A DNA stretch of 64,000 nucleotides, taken from assembly GCA_019423685.1 (NCBI GenBank), contig JAHZAY010000003.1, positions 1 through 64,000 of the forward strand. The letters run 5' to 3'. The notes beneath the pieces are model-generated. The model did not search any database, was not told where the DNA came from, and saw only the letters and a program-made list of their open reading frames with translations. How positions within the stretch are numbered: position 1 is the stretch's first letter; the number at the start of each line of letters is the position of its first letter. This document shows positions 9,483 through 17,639 of the stretch, piece after piece. Both the position numbers and the translations under genes were made by a program. The stretch is from Clostridiales bacterium. GTDB lineage: Bacteria; Bacillota; Clostridia; Oscillospirales; Ruminococcaceae.

Positions 9483-11043
9483 ATCCTATTCCTCCAAACG
9501 CTTTCGCCAACTCGTCTTGAGCTTCTTTTGTTTCCTTCAAAAGATTTGTAAATTGGATCTGTGCTTGAGCAATCTCTGAAACATAGTCAACTTCGAAATC
9601 ATGATCGATAAATTCAATATATTTCGAAGGAGCCAATGAATAGTTTTTTGCTCGCACTTCTTCTTTGGTGGCAGAATAACAAAACTCAGGAATATTGTTA
9701 TAATGTTGTTGCCATTCAGGTGACTGCCAAGCAAAATATGTTGATGATATCTTTGCTTTGTCATCATCGGTTAAAAGGACATATCCGTCTTCGTTATTAC
9801 CGCTGTCGCCCAGCTCTCGGGCATCAATGAAAAGAATCTCGTCTCTTGCGCGAATGATAGTTTCCCTATCATTACGCCGTATTTTCTTTTGCTTCTTATG
9901 ATTTACACAAATCCACAAGGTAACTGAAATCGGGGTGGCATAAAACATTTTACTTGGGAGCACAATGATTGCTTCTACTTTGTCGTTTTCGATTAACTGT
10001 TTCCTAATTTTATATTCTTCTGCGTCTGCATTCAGTGCGCCGTTTGACATCAGAAACGCCGCAGTGCCGTTGTAGGAGAGCCGGGCCAGCATGTGCAGAA
10101 TCCAGGCATAGTTGGCATTGCTGACGGGAGGAACTTCATAACCATCCCACCTGCGGTCATTCTTCAATTCGTTTTCTGTGCGCCAGTTTTTCAAGTTGAA
10201 CGGAGGATTTGCCAAAATGAAGTCGGCCCGCAGGTTCGGATGTTTGTCCGAAGTAAAGGTGGAGGCATCCATGTCGCCGAGATCGCAGTTCAGGCCACGG
10301 ATGGCCAGATTCATGCGGGCCAGCTTGTAGGTCTTGTCATTGGACTCTTGGCCATAAATGGTGATGTCTTTTTTGTTACCCTGATGCCGCTTAATGAACT
10401 CCGCACTCTGCACGAACATACCGCCGGAACCGCAGCAGGGATCATACACCGAACCGGAGTAGGGCTGAATGAGCAGAGTCATCAGTTCAACAATGTTGGC
10501 CGGAGTATAGAACTCACCTTTTTCGGATTTGGCAGCAATACAGAACTTCTTCAGGAAATACTCGTACACGCGGCCAATGACATCATCAGCCTCACCTTGG
10601 GAGTATTGAATCCGGTCAATCTCGTCGATCAGGGATGAAAACTTGGAAGGCTCGATATGCAGAGTAATGTAAAAGCCGATGGGAAGAGCACCTTTCAGTG
10701 AAGGATTGTTTTTCTCAATGTTGCGGAAAGCATCGTCAATGTAAGTAAAAATCTTGTTGGATTTGGAGTTGTCTTTGATATAGCTCCATCGGTTATTTTC
10801 ATCCAGGAAGAAAACATTGTCCTTGGAGTAAAAGCGTGGGTTCTCCACAAAATCTGCGGTATCCTCGTCAGCCAGGAGTTTTTCACGCTGCGCGTTGAAC
10901 TTATCATAAGCAAACCGCAAGAACAGCAATCCGAGCACCACATTCACATAATCGGTTGCGGATACACTGCCTCTCAATTTATTACATGCGTTCCACAGGC
11001 CGGCTTCCAGCGAGGCCTGGTTTTTCGTCTTTGCCATCTTCAT
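9469..11043 (-). CDS. hsdM: Type I DNA methyltransferase, M subunit (HsdM)
   Basis: 524 residues, normal for the family. The N-terminal helical HsdM domain is followed by an N6-adenine methyltransferase domain with the pre-motif GEFYTP (176-181), SAM-binding motif I (DPCCGSGGMF, 201-210) and catalytic NPPF (279-282). It methylates adenine at the site chosen by HsdS and is also required for restriction. It heads the operon. Two starts are possible, ATG 11043 (chosen) and ATG 11037 (MAKTK), both served by the GAGG upstream. Confidence 0.96.
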   Translation of the reverse strand: MKMAKTKNQASLEAGLWNACNKLRGSVSATDYVNVVLGLLFLRFAYDKFNAQREKLLADEDTADFVENPRFYSKDNVFFLDENNRWSYIKDNSKSNKIFTYIDDAFRNIEKNNPSLKGALPIGFYITLHIEPSKFSSLIDEIDRIQYSQGEADDVIGRVYEYFLKKFCIAAKSEKGEFYTPANIVELMTLLIQPYSGSVYDPCCGSGGMFVQSAEFIKRHQGNKKDITIYGQESNDKTYKLARMNLAIRGLNCDLGDMDASTFTSDKHPNLRADFILANPPFNLKNWRTENELKNDRRWDGYEVPPVSNANYAWILHMLARLSYNGTAAFLMSNGALNADAEEYKIRKQLIENDKVEAIIVLPSKMFYATPISVTLWICVNHKKQKKIRRNDRETIIRARDEILFIDARELGDSGNNEDGYVLLTDDDKAKISSTYFAWQSPEWQQHYNNIPEFCYSATKEEVRAKNYSLAPSKYIEFIDHDFEVDYVSEIAQAQIQFTNLLKETKEAQDELAKAFGGIGYAVD

Positions 11044-11072
11044 TACACCTCTTGGGCTATAATACCGTTCTT

Positions 11073-11100
11073 ATTTTACCATTGGGAAACGACTGCTCAA
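11073..11100 (-). promoter_or_regulatory. Candidate promoter of the hsdMSR-gajAB operon
   Basis: Minus-strand TTGAGC (11100-11095), 16 bases and TAAAAT (11078-11073), about 30 bases ahead of hsdM and just after the XRE gene. It is close to the XRE stop, so read-through from that gene is also possible. Confidence 0.4.
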
Positions 11101-11112
11101 AACTTGATTCGT

Positions 11113-11316
11113 CTACTCATCCACGAACTCCATAATGTCGTCCAATGAGCAGTCCAGAGCCTTGCAGATCCGCCCGAGCACGTCGGTCGTAACATTGTCG
11201 CCGTGGACAAGCTTATTCATAGTGTAGTGACTCACCTGCGCCATCGCTTCGAGATCCTTCTTCTTTAAATCCCGATCGATGAGTAGCTTCCATAGTTTTT
11301 TGTAGCTTACAGCCAT
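11113..11316 (-). CDS. XRE/Cro-family regulator, control-protein type
   Basis: 67 residues, almost entirely one helix-turn-helix domain (SYKKLWKLLIDRDLKKKDLE, then VSHYTMNKLVHGDNVTTDVL with the recognition helix, then LGRICKALDCSLDDIMEF). Single-domain proteins of this kind often sit beside restriction-modification genes and time their expression, as C proteins do. It lies 69 bases upstream of hsdM in the same direction behind its own strong promoter. Control of hsdMSR-gajAB, including delay of restriction after transfer, is inferred from position. Confidence 0.85.
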   Translation of the reverse strand: MAVSYKKLWKLLIDRDLKKKDLEAMAQVSHYTMNKLVHGDNVTTDVLGRICKALDCSLDDIMEFVDE

Positions 11317-11362
11317 AGTTGTGACCTCGCTATCTCCTTAGTCGTATGCTTTAATGATTTTT

Positions 11363-11391
11363 ATTATATCATATGGCGTCCGCGTTTTCAA
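11363..11391 (-). promoter_or_regulatory. Strong sigma-A-type promoter of the XRE regulator
   Basis: Minus-strand TTGAAA (11391-11386), 17 bases and TATAAT (11368-11363), about 45 bases ahead of the XRE start. It likely begins the whole defence transcript. The AT-rich defence segment ends near here; from about 11480 the sequence becomes GC-rich. Confidence 0.7.
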
Positions 11392-11584
11392 ATATATGTT
11401 AGCGATCAAAAACAAAAATCGAAGAATGGGGACACTTGCAGATTTTCGAGTTTTATTCCCGCATCGGGGTGATACGTAAAAGTCTTTGACCTGTATGCAC
11501 GCGCCTACCGGCGCGGCCGGGTGTAGGCATGATGACCTGACCGGACCGGCCAGGCCGGCCCAGCATACAGAAAGGAGAACGACA

Positions 11585-11971
11585 ATGAAGATCCTTAGAG
11601 TCGAGCCCGAAAAATCCCCAGAGATCGTCGAGATGGACGGCAGCCTTGCGTCACTGCAGGCCGCAGTCGGCGGCTACATCGAGGCCGCCTATCCCTGGGA
11701 CGACCCCGTCGCAATCGTCTGCAACGATGACGGCAAATTCAATGGCCTGGCGCCCAACCGGGCAATCTACGACACAGACGGCGAGATCGTGGATATCATC
11801 GCCGGCACGTTCCTGATCGTTGGATTGACCGATGACAATTTTGGCGATCTCCCGGACGAGCTGGCCCGTAAATATGCCAACCTATTTGCAGTGCCTGAGT
11901 GTTTCCTCCGATCTGGCGACCACATTCTCGTCTTTCCAATGGCCTCTGACCCGGACGCGTGTCCGTTCTGA
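11585..11971 (+). CDS. DUF3846 family protein
   Basis: 128 residues from an ATG with AAAGGAG 7 bases upstream. The acidic protein begins MKILRVEPEKSPEIVEMDG and contains LASLQAAVGGYIEAAYPW and NRAIYDTDGEIVDIIAGTFLIVG, matching the DUF3846 family common on plasmids and integrative elements of Firmicutes and Actinobacteria. Its role is unknown. It is the first gene of a plus-strand set with the ArdC-like and AAA+ proteins. The 180 bases upstream are rich in GGCC/CCGG inverted repeats and may hold the promoter, which I could not place. Confidence 0.75.
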   Translation: MKILRVEPEKSPEIVEMDGSLASLQAAVGGYIEAAYPWDDPVAIVCNDDGKFNGLAPNRAIYDTDGEIVDIIAGTFLIVGLTDDNFGDLPDELARKYANLFAVPECFLRSGDHILVFPMASDPDACPF

Positions 11972-12020
11972 CAGCATGACGCGAAATATAGTCTAACTAT
12001 ATAAAGAAAGGGTGACGCAG

Positions 12021-12857
12021 ATGTCTGATCTGACTCGCAAATATATTGCCGAACTTGACGCCGGTGTACGTGACTTATTCGCGTCTGACCGCTGGCGCAG
12101 CTACCTTGAATTTCTGGCAAAATTCCATAGATACTCGGCGAACAACACAATCGCGATTTATCTGCAGCGCCCGACCGCCTCTTTGGTCGCCTCGTTCTCC
12201 GACTGGCGCCGCAAGGGGCGCCAAGTACGCAAGGGCGAGCGCGGCATAAAGATCATCGCGCCGCACATCATCAAGGACGTTGACGACGACACCGGCGAGA
12301 TCCATACCCGCACGGGCTACCATATCGCATATTGCTTCGACGTATCGCAGACCGACGGCAAGGCGCTGCCGGAAGGCCCGGCGCGTCAACTGGCCGGCGC
12401 CGTCGATGACTATGCCTACATCTGGGATACGCTTCTGGCCGTATCCCCTGTGCCTGTATCTATTGAGCCGATCGCAGACAGCGCGGCCAACGGCTATTAC
12501 AGCCATACTGACCAGCGCATTGTCGTCCGTGACGGCCTGGCTGAGATGCAGCGCGTCAAGACCGTGATCCACGAGATCGCACACGCTCTCCTGCACGCCA
12601 AAGGTGCCGAAGCGGCAGATGCAGACCGTGGCACCCGCGAAGTACAGGCAGAAGCTACGGCCTATGTCGTCTGCAGGGTCCTTGGCTTTGACACGTCGGA
12701 ATATTCGTTTGGATATGTGGCAGGATGGTCCTCTGACAAAGAGCTGACAGCCCTCAAAGCGTCTCTTGACGCTATCGTCAGGACGTCCGACCGAATCCTC
12801 AAGGCGTTCGAGCCTTCTGATGGCAATATCAGCGGCCGGGAAGCCCCGGCCGCTTAA
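12021..12857 (+). CDS. ArdC-type antirestriction protein with a zinc metalloprotease motif
   Basis: 278 residues. The N-terminal half resembles the ArdC/DUF1738 ssDNA-binding domain (KFHRYSANNTIAIYLQRP, then DWRRKGRQVRKGERGIKI). The C-terminal half has an ImmA/IrrE-like metalloprotease motif HEIAHALLH with a downstream acidic helix. ArdC proteins bind single-stranded DNA and protect incoming element DNA from host restriction during transfer. The ATG at 12021 follows an AAAGGG ribosome site; a GTG at 12012 is the alternative. It ends 22 bases before the AAA+ gene, suggesting one operon. Confidence 0.85.
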   Translation: MSDLTRKYIAELDAGVRDLFASDRWRSYLEFLAKFHRYSANNTIAIYLQRPTASLVASFSDWRRKGRQVRKGERGIKIIAPHIIKDVDDDTGEIHTRTGYHIAYCFDVSQTDGKALPEGPARQLAGAVDDYAYIWDTLLAVSPVPVSIEPIADSAANGYYSHTDQRIVVRDGLAEMQRVKTVIHEIAHALLHAKGAEAADADRGTREVQAEATAYVVCRVLGFDTSEYSFGYVAGWSSDKELTALKASLDAIVRTSDRILKAFEPSDGNISGREAPAA

Positions 12858-12879
12858 TTTGGACGAAAGGAGTATCAGC

Positions 12880-13890
12880 ATGGACATGGACAACTACACG
12901 GACGGCATGAGCATTATGGATGCCAGACGGGCCCGATCCAGCGGTATCGATTGCTGGTCTCCTCGCGATATCCATAACTGGCTGCACTCTACCAGTGGCG
13001 GGATCGTCGGCCAAGACACCGCCTGCAGGGCCGCCGCCATGATCGTCTACAACCACTTTGAGCGCCGCCCGAGCGTCTCCTTGTTTGCGGGGCCTACCGG
13101 CTGCGGCAAGACTGAGATCTGGCGAGCGCTGCGGCGAGAATACGGCACCGACAACGTCCACATCATCGACGCGTCCACACTCACGGCCGAGGGATGGCGT
13201 GGATCCAATAAGATATCGTCTATCTTTCGGTCGATACGTCCGGATCTCCGCGGCCGCTGCATCCTTGTGCTCGATGAGTTTGACAAGATCCTTGAGCCTC
13301 AATACGGCGCCTCCGGCACCAATTACAGCGACCTGATACAAAACCAACTGCTGCGCCTGTGCGACCATGACACGCTGTTTTTCGGCGCTGGTGATGATAA
13401 CGCCGGAGCCCTCTCTGTTGATTGTGCTGGAGTCTCTGTCGTGCTGCTTGGCGCGTTTGCACGCCTGCGGGAACGCAAAGCGCACAATCAAAAGCACATC
13501 GGGTTCTGTGCCGCCATCGCCGGAGATATACAGACCGACGAAATCACAGTCGACGACCTGATTGCATATGGTATGCGAGCCGAGCTTGCGGGCAGAATTA
13601 ACCGCATCGTCCAGATGGATCCACTGACGGTCCAGGATCTGGTACGTATAGGCTGTGCAGAGGTCGATCATCTGTCCGTGCTGATCGACAGGCCCGTTGA
13701 GATTGTGCCCGACGCGCTGCTGATGCTTGCGCGTATGGCGCAGCGGCAGGGCCTAGGCCCCCGCTGGATGCGCTCCAGGATTGGCACGATGATCGACGAC
13801 ATGATATACGATGACCCCGACGCGCCGCAATACGTGATCGAATACGAGCCGCCGGACGCAGACGTGCGCCGGCAGGCCGCCATGGAATGA
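12880..13890 (+). CDS. ClpX-like AAA+ ATPase without a partner protease
   Basis: 336 residues. A single AAA+ module has Walker A (GPTGCGKTE), Walker B (CILVLDEFDK), a sensor region and a C-terminal ClpX-like helical domain (ARMAQRQGLGPRWMRSRIG). The N-terminal WSPRDIHNWLHSTSGGIVGQD leads into the module as in ClpX, but there is no ClpX zinc domain. I see no obvious IGF-type ClpP-docking loop, so a remodelling role in replication or excision is more likely than proteolysis; this is inference. The start is ATG with GAAAGGAG upstream. A terminator follows 37 bases after the stop. Confidence 0.8.
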   Translation: MDMDNYTDGMSIMDARRARSSGIDCWSPRDIHNWLHSTSGGIVGQDTACRAAAMIVYNHFERRPSVSLFAGPTGCGKTEIWRALRREYGTDNVHIIDASTLTAEGWRGSNKISSIFRSIRPDLRGRCILVLDEFDKILEPQYGASGTNYSDLIQNQLLRLCDHDTLFFGAGDDNAGALSVDCAGVSVVLLGAFARLRERKAHNQKHIGFCAAIAGDIQTDEITVDDLIAYGMRAELAGRINRIVQMDPLTVQDLVRIGCAEVDHLSVLIDRPVEIVPDALLMLARMAQRQGLGPRWMRSRIGTMIDDMIYDDPDAPQYVIEYEPPDADVRRQAAME

Positions 13891-13927
13891 TCAATCGTAA
13901 TATACCGTAATTACGAACGGAAAAATA

Positions 13928-13964
13928 GACCCGGAAGGCCGAAGCCATCCGGGTCATACTTTTT
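13928..13964 (+). terminator. Intrinsic terminator after the AAA+ gene
   Basis: GACCCGGA (13928-13935) pairs with TCCGGGTC (13948-13955), followed by a short T-rich tract. It closes the DUF3846-ardC-AAA+ operon. Confidence 0.75.
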
Positions 13965-14263
13965 GTCTCACATGTCAGAGCTTTTTGGTATAACCGAGCG
14001 AGATACAGCTTGCGCCTCTTCGTAGCAATACACGGCATGACACAACGTGACAAGCTGTGTCATGATCATGTACCAACCAGTCACTACACGATCCAGCACC
14101 GGCGCGGGTCCGCGGCGGCAAAGTCACCGCATGTGACGGCAGATCACATCTTTTTCGACCTATTTTCAATCCGCGATCACCGGGATAAACTCGCTCACAC
14201 AGCGGAAAAAGCTCCGTTCGCCCTTCATGGGCCCAGCTTCGCGGGAGAACAATAAAAAGGGCA

Positions 14264-14317
14264 TAAGAGGAGGTGACGCAGCTACGCAGCGCCCGGCATA
14301 GCCGGTACCTCCTCTTA
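14264..14317. repeat. Compound hairpin: 11-bp inverted repeat in the non-coding region
   Basis: TAAGAGGAGGT (14264-14274) and ACCTCCTCTTA (14307-14317) are perfect inverted repeats around a 32-base loop that itself contains small GC-rich stems. No T run follows, so a terminator is unlikely. It lies in a roughly 1.2-kb stretch (13891-15069) where I find no convincing gene. Confidence 0.55.
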
Positions 14318-14399
14318 CGTCGCCGCTGACGCGGTGCCCATGCCGCCGAGAGGGCGGCGTAAAAATAAAACATATCGACTATTGACCAACTTTGGCCAC

Positions 14400-14439
14400 A
14401 CATTCGGCCCGCGCTATGGCTCAAGTGCGGGCCGAATGT
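14400..14439. repeat. Perfect 13-bp inverted repeat, possible nick or replication site
   Basis: ACATTCGGCCCGC (14400-14412) and GCGGGCCGAATGT (14427-14439) pair perfectly around 14 bases. Repeated TGTGGCTCG units follow (about 14464-14512). Strong hairpins of this sort occur at oriT and double-strand origins, but no relaxase gene is present, so function is open. Confidence 0.5.
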
Positions 14440-14660
14440 GAGCCTATTTGTGGGCTGTATTGTGGCTCGCCTGTGGATCACTTACGGCCCTCGCCGTGGC
14501 TCGTCTGTGGCCCAGGGATGAGCCGACGGAACATACGCGGCGGGGAGAGGCGATGAAGGGCGTGAGGTTCCGGCGGCATACAGCAAAAAGGGAGGGGTGG
14601 CGGCCCGATCCGATCGGCACATCACGGCGGCCATTGCGTTATATAGCGTTTCGTGTGCGA

Positions 14661-14947
14661 AGGATACCTAGGATACCTGAGGACACCTCAAAAAGTATCC
14701 CCCAAAATTCCATGAAAAGCCTGATAAATGAGCATATTTAGCGCAAAAACAATCGAGGTTACTAAGGTTACTTTTTTGAAAGAACTATATAGTAATTCAT
14801 GCTTTACCTATCTATATATAAATAACGAACAAAAAAGGTATCCCAGGTATCCCAGGACATTTTTGCAAGAAAAAGCCTGATAAATGAACAGAAAATACAC
14901 AAAGAAGGATACAAAAGCATAGTATCCCAAGGTAACCTAGCTATCCC
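14661..14947. repeat. Clustered 9-bp iteron-like repeats, candidate replication origin
   Basis: Units of the near-palindromic sequence AGGTATCCC/AGGATACCT occur in head-to-tail register: 14661, 14670 and 14680 (AGGATACCT, AGGATACCT, AGGACACCT); 14756 and 14765 (AGGTTACT twice); 14836 and 14845 (AGGTATCCC twice); 14921, 14930 and 14939 (AGTATCCCA, AGGTAACCT, AGCTATCCC). Between them lies an AT-rich stretch (about 14775-14835) that could be an unwinding element. With the neighbouring D5-type helicase gene this suggests an origin. Operator function is the alternative. Confidence 0.55.
14715..14890. repeat. Two copies of a 20-bp repeat within the iteron region
   Basis: AAAAGCCTGATAAATGAGCA (14715-14734) recurs at 14871-14890 with one change (GAACA for GAGCA). 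Each copy follows a group of 9-bp units, so the region seems to be a duplicated module. The 13-mer CATTTTTGCAAGA just before the second copy recurs at 19428-19440 in the other non-coding region of the element. Confidence 0.6.
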
Positions 14948-15069
14948 AGATGAGCGAAATTGATCAAAGTTGAGTCTGTCCATCGGCTTGACCTCTGTTG
15001 CCTGTATGCCCCAGACTGACCTGCATACAAAAAATCTCCGGACGGTACCGTCCGGAGATCGATGCTGTA

Positions 15070-17160
15070 TTATTCGTCGTCGTCGGCCACCTGGAACTGC
15101 TGCCACGGGATCGTGCGCATCAGCCCGCCCTTACACCAGATGCGGCCCTTAGTCTTACCGCTGGCTGTCTGCATCAGCATCATAGATTGATCGAGGCGGC
15201 CTGCGTGCCGTCCATTGTCGGCTGCCAGCCATGCGTTATGGTCGACATAGATGTTAGGTCCATGTCTGCGCGATTGGCTGTATTCGGCCAGCGCCGGGTG
15301 CCACTCGTTGATGTCTGCTGTGCGCGTACGAACGCGCTCGTCCGTGCCGACGTATCGGATGCTGTAGGGATTGTGTATCGCGTATTGCTGCAGGTCATCC
15401 CTCAACGTACGCTCACTGACTGGCTTTTCGCCGCAGCGCTCGCACCAAATGAGATAGATTTCATACAGGATCTCAGTCGGCACAAACTCCATGTGCAAGC
15501 CTGGGATGATCTCGTCCAGGCAACGCATGGTAGGCATAGACTCCGCAAGCATCTCGCGCTTGTTGGGCTCAAGCACGGCCAGAGCATCTGGACTGTATGA
15601 GTCGAGACACTGCATCTCGCATGTAATATGATAGGCAAGCCACTCAGCTACTTCCTCTCGCAGGACATAGTCATCCTTGATATACGGACGATTGTCGCCA
15701 AAGCATCGCTCAAATTTAATAACTACTGTATGACTGATAACTGAGTCATTTTTTTCTGCAAAAATCGGAGCCCGATTAGACTGCTGCAGCAGGAAACCGT
15801 TGTAGCGGAATTTGAACGGTGCCTCCCGAATAACACGAAACGTCATCTCTTGTGACCTTGCAAGCATCTTGGCGGTAGCACACCGGTCGACATATGTAAC
15901 AGACCCGTTGCTTTCCTCACCAACTATAGCATACGCCGTCATGATGTTCTGCGCCAGTACATAATCTGCATCTAGGCTCTCGATAGCCAGAGGGATAACC
16001 CTGTCTCCGCATACCGTCAGATCATCATCGCCAGGCTCCATAGGCTTGTCGATCAACCGTTGCATCATCGCCCAGATTGCGCCCTTTCCATTGTGGCCGC
16101 GGCCGTTGGAATTGACCCAAAAGTGATAGAGATTAGGGGCGCCGTTGATGTGCCGAACCAAAAACTGCATCGCCTGCCAAATGATCAGGCTACTGGCTTG
16201 TCCCTCAGCAGTCGTCATGTCAAACGGATCGGTCAGCATTTGGCCGGGGTGCCAGTCTGTGCCGTCCTTGGAGTTGTGGATGACAGGCTCGGCAACAACT
16301 CCATCCTCTTCCGGCCGGAGCAAAGCTCCAGGTCCGTATGGGTGATTGACGGGTAGCTTGCCTAGGGCAATCTGATCAGGATACATTCGATCAAACTCCG
16401 GATCATCATACGGAGTAAGCGTATATGTCCTGTAGTCCCACACGCCGTTACGCCACCAGACCAGCTTATCATCGGACTGCACACGCACCCTCGGCGCGTT
16501 ACGGAGCTCTCGACGAAACGTAGTCTCAGCATGGCCGTTACCATCAGGACACAAGCGCTGAAATATGCGCATAATAGGACCAGCGCTGTCCATCTCGTCG
16601 ACGATGTCGTATGTGCCAGCCCACTTATATCCGTTGCCGTCGCGATAATAATGCTTGGCAATCATGCGATGTCCAGACTGTCCTGTTAGCATTGTCCGGA
16701 TGGCTCCTGTCGCCATCACAATACGCGCTACGACATATCCAGGCAGGCTGTCCGGCACTTTGAGTTTAGGCACATCTTTTGATCTGGCTTGATTTTCGAG
16801 CGCAAAGCACAGCTCAATTTGTGCCAGTATGCCTGCGCGTGTGTCTTCCGGTACCTTGCTTGTCGGATCTAGCAGATCAGGCAGTGTGATATGACCGATA
16901 GATGCTAGGACAGCATCAACAATGTCGCTGATTAGGCTATCGCGATCTTTTGGGGCTACACCATGCGGTTGTTGTAACGCTGCCGATATTGCGGTGCTGT
17001 TGCCAGCACTCCGTGCTTGATTCTGCTGCACCATTGGCGTCACGTTGAATTCTGAAGGTGGTAGGGCGGTTGGCTTATTGTCAGCAGCCATTGCATCAAG
17101 CTGTTCCTTACTGTGTGTATCATCGTCATCATTTGTCCGATGAAAAACATTGGTAGTCAT
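15070..17160 (-). CDS. D5/P4-type SF3 helicase of the element (replication protein)
   Basis: 696 residues. The C-terminal half matches the D5_N and SF3 helicase arrangement of phage and plasmid primases: a P-loop-like GRGHNGKGAIW around residues 364-374, the LLQQSNRAPIF segment, then KFERCFGDNR and a winged-helix-like end. The N-terminal 130 residues are polar and low in conserved features, and no archaeo-eukaryotic primase domain is evident. It would unwind the element's origin. The P-loop has Gly where Ser or Thr normally binds magnesium. ATGA overlap with the upstream gene and GGAGG ahead of the ATG place it last in a minus-strand operon. Confidence 0.8.
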   Translation of the reverse strand: MTTNVFHRTNDDDDTHSKEQLDAMAADNKPTALPPSEFNVTPMVQQNQARSAGNSTAISAALQQPHGVAPKDRDSLISDIVDAVLASIGHITLPDLLDPTSKVPEDTRAGILAQIELCFALENQARSKDVPKLKVPDSLPGYVVARIVMATGAIRTMLTGQSGHRMIAKHYYRDGNGYKWAGTYDIVDEMDSAGPIMRIFQRLCPDGNGHAETTFRRELRNAPRVRVQSDDKLVWWRNGVWDYRTYTLTPYDDPEFDRMYPDQIALGKLPVNHPYGPGALLRPEEDGVVAEPVIHNSKDGTDWHPGQMLTDPFDMTTAEGQASSLIIWQAMQFLVRHINGAPNLYHFWVNSNGRGHNGKGAIWAMMQRLIDKPMEPGDDDLTVCGDRVIPLAIESLDADYVLAQNIMTAYAIVGEESNGSVTYVDRCATAKMLARSQEMTFRVIREAPFKFRYNGFLLQQSNRAPIFAEKNDSVISHTVVIKFERCFGDNRPYIKDDYVLREEVAEWLAYHITCEMQCLDSYSPDALAVLEPNKREMLAESMPTMRCLDEIIPGLHMEFVPTEILYEIYLIWCERCGEKPVSERTLRDDLQQYAIHNPYSIRYVGTDERVRTRTADINEWHPALAEYSQSRRHGPNIYVDHNAWLAADNGRHAGRLDQSMMLMQTASGKTKGRIWCKGGLMRTIPWQQFQVADDDE

Positions 17161-17432
17161 TTTTTACTCACCTCCAGTAGTTTTACCTGGTTTCGACCTA
17201 TCCCACACGTAATTTCGGCATACGCTTTGGTTATCGTAGCTCTTCGGACTTGTGCGATATCCATCGTGATCCCACATTCCTCTAGCAAGCTGTATACATG
17301 GCGGCGGACTTTGGCGGCTGTGGCTGTCGGATACGCGGCCTGGTAATCGTCCAGGGCTGCAATAATCATAGCGGCTCCAGCAATAATATCAGCATTACGC
17401 CGATCTCGACGCAATTTTAGCATTTCTGTCAT
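17157..17432 (-). CDS. Small helical protein of unknown function, translationally coupled to the helicase
   Basis: 91 residues from an ATG with AGGAGG 7 bases upstream. The sequence starts MTEMLKLRRDRRNADIIAG and is alanine-rich, basic and helical, with ATAAKVRRHVYSLLEE and IAQVRRATITKAYAEI segments that could form a small winged-helix or DNA-binding fold. It overlaps the helicase start by 4 bases (ATGA), which suggests coupled translation and a role in the same replication step. No family recognised. Confidence 0.65.
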   Translation of the reverse strand: MTEMLKLRRDRRNADIIAGAAMIIAALDDYQAAYPTATAAKVRRHVYSLLEECGITMDIAQVRRATITKAYAEITCGIGRNQVKLLEVSKK

Positions 17433-17639
17433 GGTGTATCCTCCTGTGGTCTGTAGATGGTATATGATGGTTTTTATTCCATATAGCATGCACATGGATA
17501 TCGTGTAAAATTGCCTGACTGTGGCTTTTCAAGACCGCTGTCAAGGCTTGAACCACCCATGAGCGCCCGCCCCTGTGCGGGGCGGCTGGACTCGCACCAG
17601 CGGCGGCCATGCGGGCCGTCGGCCTTGCGGGTATGTGTG

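Noticed and set aside
1934..11043. Alternative reading of the defence genes as a BREX, DISARM or DND system
   Set aside because: No PglZ, DrmAB, Dnd or Brx proteins are present; HsdM/HsdS/HsdR and the OLD plus UvrD pair explain all genes.
13975..14741. Open frames on both strands in the hairpin/iteron region
   Set aside because: They are low-quality Arg/Ser-rich translations without ribosome sites, and they cross strong inverted repeats and iterons.
14661..14947. CRISPR array
   Set aside because: The repeats are only 9 bases, tandem without spacers, and no cas gene is present.
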